64,000 bases of DNA from an uncultured Dorea sp. (GTDB taxonomy: Bacteria; Bacillota; Clostridia; Lachnospirales; Lachnospiraceae): NCBI GenBank assembly GCA_910584265.1, contig CAJTZE010000001.1:74331-138330 (forward strand), given 5' to 3'. A model generated the notes under the pieces. It was not told where the DNA came from. It worked only from the letters and a program-made list of their open reading frames with translations, and ran no database searches. Shown here in pieces: positions 59,586 through 64,000 of the stretch. Every line of letters begins with the position of its first letter. Position 1 is the stretch's first letter. The translations under genes and the position numbers were made by a program.

Positions 59586-60339
59586 TGATGAAGTGACAGG
59601 TTTGTTATCGGCGCTTTATGATGCATGGCGTACGGTGGTGGTTGATGGAATGCCGGAATGCGGGATCCGCTTCCGGGGATGCATTGAACAGGAATTCTTT
59701 TGTGAATATACGGAAGTAGAGGAAAGCGAGAAGAAAGCCGGGGCGGTGGAACGGCTGATTTTAAAGAATCTGGGCTGGTATGCTTACAAGCTGATTTATC
59801 AGGCGGCGCTTTCTACCGACCCGCTTAAGGGAGACGCAATACTGGGAACTATGCTGGAGGCGAGAAGGATTGCAGACAGCAGAAGGATTATGGACCATCT
59901 GGGAAACGCGCAGGTGGAGAAGGTATTTGAACTGAGCCGGAATGTGGGGGATGAGGTGCATAGGTGGCTGCAGTTTCTGCGGTTCGGCGAACTGGAGAAT
60001 GGTATCATGTTTGCAAGGTTTGAACCGAAGAACCGGGTGCTGACCTGTGTTGCCCCGCATTTTGCGGACCGGTTCTGTCTGGAGAACTGGATGATCTATG
60101 ATGAAACTTATCAGGAATATGTGGTGCATGAGGCTGGAAAGCAGTGGGTGCTGGTATCCGGCGGGGAGCTGAATGAGGAGCTGGCCGGGGCGTTTTCGGA
60201 CAGGGAGAGGGCTTTTCGGGAGCTGTGGCATAAGTTTACGGAGTCCATAGCGATTGAAGACCGGAAGAACCCGGGATGCCAGATGGGGCATCTGCCGCTC
60301 TGGTACCGGAAGAATATGGTGGAATTTATGCCGATGTAA
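59563..60339 (+). CDS. DUF4130 partner of the radical SAM protein (TIGR03915-like)
   Basis: 258 residues from a GTG at 59563 (behind GGTGG), overlapping the radical SAM gene. Landmarks: YVCNDEVTGLLSALYDAW at the start, GDAILGTMLEARRIADSRRIMDHLG in the middle (split at LEARRIADSRR), CVAPHFADRFCLENWMIYDE, and the C-terminal IEDRKNPGCQMGHLPLWYRKNM. The last resembles the uracil-DNA-glycosylase-like association of this family. It always travels with the radical SAM gene in genomes I know of, which argues for a joint repair function. A damaged second copy lies at 63572. Confidence 0.88.
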   Translation: MKRIYVCNDEVTGLLSALYDAWRTVVVDGMPECGIRFRGCIEQEFFCEYTEVEESEKKAGAVERLILKNLGWYAYKLIYQAALSTDPLKGDAILGTMLEARRIADSRRIMDHLGNAQVEKVFELSRNVGDEVHRWLQFLRFGELENGIMFARFEPKNRVLTCVAPHFADRFCLENWMIYDETYQEYVVHEAGKQWVLVSGGELNEELAGAFSDRERAFRELWHKFTESIAIEDRKNPGCQMGHLPLWYRKNMVEFMPM

Positions 60340-60611
60340 GCGCTGCTACAGTCGGGAAGCTGTAAAACAGGCCGGGCCGGCATATATATAATCAGGTCAG
60401 CGGATGGGCTTGAAGGAGGCAGGGGATGTTTTCGTGTATGCTTGGAAAAGGAAGTTAAACTGAGAAACCGGAAGTTGGAAGGATAAGTAAAACACGAAGA
60501 ATTATAAGGTTTTATTTGACTTAGGTTAAAATGCACTCTTTTTGGAAAATGCACAGAAGAAAGTGCATAATCGGAATTTCATAAGATGAGGATAATGGTT
60601 AGAGAAGTATA
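60340..60611. other. Intergenic stretch without genes; short inverted repeat
   Basis: No credible reading frame. The only structure I see is ATGCAC (60549-60554) with GTGCAT (60563-60568), preceded by another ATGCAC at 60531. A TTGACT lies near 60517, with no good -10 box. The change to A+T-rich sequence begins here. Confidence 0.4.
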
Positions 60612-61017
60612 ATGGACAAAATATTTATGGCTGAGCTTACTCTCATTTGGAGCATTTATGCTTGAATATCTGTCAATATTCGTAATTGAAGTTATATTTC
60701 TACATGTAGATATACAGAATTATACAACGAACCAAAGAAACGTTCATTGTATCATAATGGTTTTTATGTGGGCGTTTTTCATTGGTGTTCTCCTGCTTTT
60801 TTCAAGGAAATATTATTATTTTCCAGCAAGAGGAAACAAAAGAGACAAGATTTCCTTGAAAAATTGGATAGTAACACTTGCTTGCTTCATTGGCTGTAAA
60901 ATTATCACTTTCATTGATTGGCATACATTAAAGCTCATCGGAGAAGCACAGGGTAAAACCGTACTCCAATTTTGTGTGCAATATTTATACTATATATTTG
61001 AAGGAATGCTTGTATAG
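60612..61017 (+). pseudogene. Membrane protein remnant, frameshifted near its start
   Basis: From an ATG at 60612 the frame reads MDK and then leaves the protein; from the next frame comes KYLWLSLLSFGAF followed by the ATG at 60658 and 119 residues with about four helices (LEYLSIFVIEVIFL; IIMVFMWAFFIGVLLLF; WIVTLACFIGCKIITFI; TVLQFCVQYLYYIFEGML). One base inserted in the ACAAAATAT run explains the shift. The frame stops in the middle of a helix at 61017, and YLFIAIGYLL continues in another frame. So at least two lesions. Family not recognised; A+T-rich. Confidence 0.5.
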
Positions 61018-61108
61018 CTATCTTTTCATCGCTATAGGTTATTTACTATAACTTCCCATTTTTGAGGTAAAAAAAGTGTATGAAATAAGAAAAATACATA
61101 GCAATGAT

Positions 61109-61134
61109 AAAGAGCTGTATAGGCTCTTTTTTAT
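61109..61134 (+). terminator. Terminator upstream of the second GntR cluster
   Basis: AAAGAGC (61109-61115) and GCTCTTT (61123-61129) with a 7-base loop, then TTTTTATTTTATT. It insulates the GntR cluster from the broken membrane gene. Confidence 0.75.
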
Positions 61135-61152
61135 TTTATTCAATAAAATGCA

Positions 61153-61201
61153 TTGACAGCAACATCGAAAGAGTATATACTGTACTTATCGAACAAGTAC
61201 A
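61153..61201 (+). promoter_or_regulatory. Promoter and operator of the second GntR cluster
   Basis: TTGACA (61153-61158), 17 bases, TATACT (61176-61181). TGTACTT (61181-61187) and AAGTACA (61195-61201) form an inverted repeat that begins on the last base of the -10 box and covers the transcription start. The stretch TATATACTGT...TATCGAA is shared with the promoter at 9010-9027. Confidence 0.75.
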
Positions 61202-61236
61202 CACATTACGAAAAGTACACGAAGAGGGGTGAATAA

Positions 61237-61608
61237 ATGGAAATAATCATAAGCAATAGCAGTGATAAGCCTATTTATGAGCAAATATGTATGCAGGTCA
61301 AAAATTTAATTATGAACGGAACATTATCTGCCGGTGAAGCATTGCCGTCTATGAGGGCATTAGCGAAAGACCTGCATATCAGCGTTATTACTGTCCAAAG
61401 AGCTTATGAAGATTTGACCCGTGACGGATTCATAGAAACTGTATCTGGAAAAGGCAGCTTTGTTGCAGTCCAAAACAAGGAGTTTATCCAGGAAGAACAG
61501 TTGCGTATAGCAGAAGAACTGCTGCAGAAGGTTGCGGAAATCGGCAGGGCACATGGAATCAGTTATGAACAAATGACTAATATTTTGAAGTTGTTTTACG
61601 AAGAATGA
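61237..61608 (+). CDS. GntR-family regulator, YtrA subfamily (second cluster)
   Basis: 123 residues, same length as the protein at 9039 and clearly its paralogue (IIISNSSDKPIYEQICMQVK, LPSMRALAKDLHISVITVQR, SGKGSFVAVQ). Differences are concentrated in the recognition helix (ISVITVQRAYEDL against VSALTVKKSYDAL), which fits the different operator. The ATG follows GAGGGGTG. The ATPase begins 15 bases after the stop. Likely autorepressor. Confidence 0.9.
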   Translation: MEIIISNSSDKPIYEQICMQVKNLIMNGTLSAGEALPSMRALAKDLHISVITVQRAYEDLTRDGFIETVSGKGSFVAVQNKEFIQEEQLRIAEELLQKVAEIGRAHGISYEQMTNILKLFYEE

Positions 61609-61623
61609 TTAGGAGGCGAACGT

Positions 61624-62481
61624 ATGGAAAAAAACAACATTTTAGTACGGGACTTATATAAACAGTTTGACGGGTTTTTGCTAGACCATGTTTCATTTCA
61701 AGTTCCCAAAGGCAGAATTGTCGGCTTCATTGGCGAAAACGGAGCTGGAAAGAGTACGACCATCAACCTGATACTTGATGAATTAAAGAGGGATAATGGA
61801 CAGATACAGATTTTCGGTAAGGAAAACACAATTTCTACTGTCAAAGAGGACATTGGAGTTGTCTTTGATGAGTGCAATTTCCACGATGTATTTAATACGT
61901 CTGATATTGAAAAAATACTGTCCGGCATATATAAATCCTGGGACAGCTGCCTTTACAGACAATATTTGAAGAGATTCAAAATTCCCGAAAAAAAACAAAT
62001 CGGCTCTTTTTCAAAGGGAATGAAAATGAAGCTGTCTATTATCTGTGCTATGGCGCATAAGCCGAAACTGCTGATTTTAGATGAAGCGACTACGGGGCTT
62101 GATCCGGTTGTGCGTGATGAAATGCTGGATTTATTTCTGGAATTTATACAAGACGAGGATTGTTCCATTCTCTTTTCTTCTCACATTACGTCAGACATAC
62201 AAAAAATTGCAGACTATGTGATACTGATTCATCAGGGCAAAATTATTTTTGAGGAACAGAAAGATGACCTTGTTTATAATTTTGGGATAGTGAAATGTGG
62301 GAAAGAAAAATTTGCTTCCATTTCCCCGGATGACTACATTACCCATAGGGTTACAAATGTGAGTGTAGAGTGTCTTGTCCGTGACAAGGAGGCGATAAAG
62401 CACAAATACAAAAATATCGTCGTTGATAACGCAACACTGGAAGACATTATGCTTTTTTACATCAAAGGAGGTGCGGCATGA
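61624..62481 (+). CDS. ABC transporter ATP-binding protein (second GntR cluster)
   Basis: 285 residues: Walker A IGENGAGKSTTINLIL, signature FSKGMKMKLSIICAM, Walker B LLILDEATTGLDPVV (Ala replaces the usual Pro), switch SSHITSD. Homologous over its full length to the ATPase at 9414, including the C-terminal extension, but with many substitutions. TTAGGAGGCG precedes the ATG; ATGA overlap with the permease. Confidence 0.9.
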   Translation: MEKNNILVRDLYKQFDGFLLDHVSFQVPKGRIVGFIGENGAGKSTTINLILDELKRDNGQIQIFGKENTISTVKEDIGVVFDECNFHDVFNTSDIEKILSGIYKSWDSCLYRQYLKRFKIPEKKQIGSFSKGMKMKLSIICAMAHKPKLLILDEATTGLDPVVRDEMLDLFLEFIQDEDCSILFSSHITSDIQKIADYVILIHQGKIIFEEQKDDLVYNFGIVKCGKEKFASISPDDYITHRVTNVSVECLVRDKEAIKHKYKNIVVDNATLEDIMLFYIKGGAA

Positions 62482-63110
62482 GAGGATTGATTTACAAAGA
62501 CATTACAATTTTCTTTAAGGGTATTGACAAAAAACTGGTTCTGATTGCGGCTGGCGCAATTATACTGCTCATGGTCAATAGCGGCGTTTATGCAGGGCTG
62601 TTAGCATCTGTAATGCTTGCAATGACAATAGGCATACAGAATATAATGAGTTTTGCAAGCGATGAAAAGGCAAGCTGGAAAAAATACCAGTTGGCAATGC
62701 CTGTAAATGCAGTTTCAGTAGTAACAAGCAAATATATTTCAGTTATTTGCACATTGGCAGTCAGCCTTGCGGGAAGCGTTTTATTTAATCTTTTATCCAG
62801 CGTTGCTTTTCGGAGTTTTAATATTACTGTTTGGGGAGTATCTACGGCTGCATCTGTCATTGTTCCGTTATTATGGACGGGAATCTGCCTGCCATTAACT
62901 TATTGGTTTGGTTTCCATTCTGCGCAGACAATGGGGATGATTGTAGTAATTCCCATGTTCTATTTCATAAAATACTTTGAAGACGGGGTTGGATTTTCTG
63001 CTATGACAAATTCCATACTTTCTTATGTTGTCGTGGCAGGAATTGCAGTAGTGATTCTTTTTATAATCTCAATGATAATAAGCATGGCAGGCTATAACAG
63101 AAAAGAATAG
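62478..63110 (+). CDS. ABC-2 type permease (second GntR cluster)
   Basis: 210 residues, six helices in the compact layout seen at 10262: MRGLIYKDITIFFKG start, ASDEKASWKKYQLAMPVNAVSVVTSKY coupling loop (split around KYQLAMPVNA), last helix VVVAGIAVVILFIISMIIS. It has little sequence in common with the first permease outside these marks, so the two clusters may export different compounds. Confidence 0.85.
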   Translation: MRGLIYKDITIFFKGIDKKLVLIAAGAIILLMVNSGVYAGLLASVMLAMTIGIQNIMSFASDEKASWKKYQLAMPVNAVSVVTSKYISVICTLAVSLAGSVLFNLLSSVAFRSFNITVWGVSTAASVIVPLLWTGICLPLTYWFGFHSAQTMGMIVVIPMFYFIKYFEDGVGFSAMTNSILSYVVVAGIAVVILFIISMIISMAGYNRKE

Positions 63111-63196
63111 CAATGCCAAAGAAAAGGCTGGCCCGTTTAGGGAGATGGGATAAATGGAAGGAGCATTAGCTTATAAAAATACGGACGGAGTATACC

Positions 63197-63313
63197 TGTC
63201 CTTTGGAACTTGTGAATGACATGATTAAGGGAAATAGGAAAAGAATTCACGCTGTCAAATCCGCTATTCACGCTATCGGTATTAGAAAAAATTTCAGTTT
63301 TTTCGATATATAA
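63197..63313 (+). pseudogene. Fragment resembling an HxlR-type regulator N-terminus
   Basis: The frame reads CPLELVNDMIKGNRKRI and then unrelated residues to a stop at 63311. CP-x-E-x-x-x-D-x-I-x-G-K-W-K is the opening of HxlR winged-helix proteins; here KWK is NRK, and the preceding KYGRSI is in another frame one base away. Only about 15 residues support it. The 460 bases from 63111 to 63571 contain no intact gene. Confidence 0.35.
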
Positions 63314-63571
63314 GATGAAAGCTGGAAGGAGGTTATTCCTAATACTAAACGAAAATATCAGGATATTAACGAAGTGTTATCAAAATTAGTTTCTTGTAAT
63401 GAAAGAGTGGTATCACGATTTTAAAATATATGGCATAGCCATAAAGAATGTGGAACTTTAATGATAAGAATACAAGGCAAGCGTAACTTGCCCGGAAGGT
63501 CAATCTCCCTTGTGCAGATTGGCCTCTTTAAGTTGCATTGTCGAAAATTGTCAATAAAGAAAACTGAAAAA

Positions 63572-63906
63572 GAACCATGCTGGAGGCAAGAAGGATTGCT
63601 GACAGCAGGAGGATTATGGATCATCTGGGAAACGCGCAGGTGGAGAAGGTATTTGAACTGAGCCGGAATGTGGGGGATGAGGTGCATAGGTGGCTGCAGT
63701 TTCTGCGGTTCGGCGAGATAGAGAATGGTATCATGTTTGCAAGGTTTGAACCGAAAAACCGGGTGCTGGTATCCGGCGGGGAGCTGAATGAGGAGCTGGC
63801 CGTATGGCAGGAATTCTCAAATGCTGATATTCTGGAAAAGGAAAATCTGGGGCGCGTCTTTTATCATGTTAAGGAGCTTTATGAATATTTCAGGTATAGA
63901 TATTGA
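63572..63906 (+). pseudogene. Truncated second copy of the DUF4130 gene
   Basis: Bases 63572-63802 repeat 59846-60187 of the DUF4130 gene nearly base for base, but lack 111 bases (60035-60145) between two GGGTGCTG words; only one such word remains, at 63761-63768. The frame is kept, giving 109 residues, but the first 95 residues of the protein and its C-terminal motif are absent. After 63802 the sequence (VWQEFSNADILEKENLGRVF) is unrelated. Not expected to function. Confidence 0.85.
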
Positions 63907-64000
63907 CAGCGAAGCGGTGATTTAATCAGCGCTGTTTACTGCATGTATTGAATCCATCCGATAACAAAAAGATGTAACGGATAATATATGTAAAACAGCC

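Noticed and set aside
63461..63661. 66-codon plus-strand frame before the DUF4130 fragment
   Set aside because: Mixed non-conserved sequence running into the fragment in the wrong frame; no ribosome site and no family.
63907..64000. TTGACA near 63904 as a promoter at the window's end
   Set aside because: No matching -10 box at 15-19 bases and no gene visible before the window ends.

Overview
The window looks like chromosomal DNA of a gut-type Lachnospiraceae (Clostridia, Bacillota). The evidence is strong purine-rich ribosome binding sites, TTGACA/TATAAT promoters, a T-box leader, an hrcA-grpE-dnaK-dnaJ operon with a CIRCE element, a CBS-DRTGG family II pyrophosphatase, a C-GCAxxG-C-C protein, and the TIGR03916/DUF4130 DNA-repair pair. 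I cannot fix the genus without a database. Most genes are housekeeping with a mid-range base composition. Two stretches (about 28.1-30.9 kb and 60.6-63.5 kb) are visibly richer in A+T and look acquired.

Layout. 0-8.8 kb: the end of a GH3 glycosidase, thyA-folA-glycosyltransferase, a T-box controlled ilvB-ilvN pair, an AraC gene broken by one stop codon, and ilvE. 8.8-14.2 kb: a GntR(YtrA)-ABC cluster with a promoter-embedded operator, an AEC carrier, an AraC-EamA pair, and two small converging gene remnants. 14.3-19.4 kb: a TetR repressor divergent from an MMPL exporter plus a long glycine-periodic secreted protein; three identical-format 15-bp operators lie between them. 19.5-28.1 kb: methyltransferase, hslO, nadE, C-GCAxxG-C-C protein, pgi, S1-domain protein, pyrophosphatase. 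28.1-30.9 kb: a Vsr endonuclease, an HTH-fused C5 methyltransferase and an Eco47II-type endonuclease form a complete restriction-modification island. 31-40.6 kb: flavin reductase, MATE pump, polysaccharide deacetylase, rarA, a 31-bp-stem hairpin, and the heat-shock operon. 40.6-47.9 kb: a DesKR-like two-component system divergent from an ATPase plus two permeases, then ornithine cyclodeaminase family-RidA-Mrp. 48-58.1 kb: two antimicrobial-peptide detection modules back to back, a LanFEG/Cpr-like transporter with its two-component system and a BceRS-BceAB module that also carries a small coiled-coil protein. 58.1-64 kb: an SOS-box controlled radical SAM/DUF4130 repair pair, then an AT-rich block with a second GntR(YtrA)-ABC cluster, ended by a damaged direct repeat of the DUF4130 gene.

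How the parts fit. Branched-chain amino acid synthesis (ilvBN, ilvE) is tied to tRNA charging. At least five export or immunity transporters are each paired with a dedicated regulator (GntR twice, TetR, and two-component systems three times), and for most of them the operator is readable next to the promoter. This suggests a cell well equipped against peptides and lipophilic toxins. The most interesting items are: the paired LexA-type boxes in front of the poorly understood radical SAM/DUF4130 pair, and the broken second copy of that gene; the four-copy 11-bp operator of the orphan LanFEG-type module; the triple operator of the MMPL-spike system; and the recurring 35-nt palindrome placed directly after terminators. 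All functional statements are from reading the sequence; no search was run.
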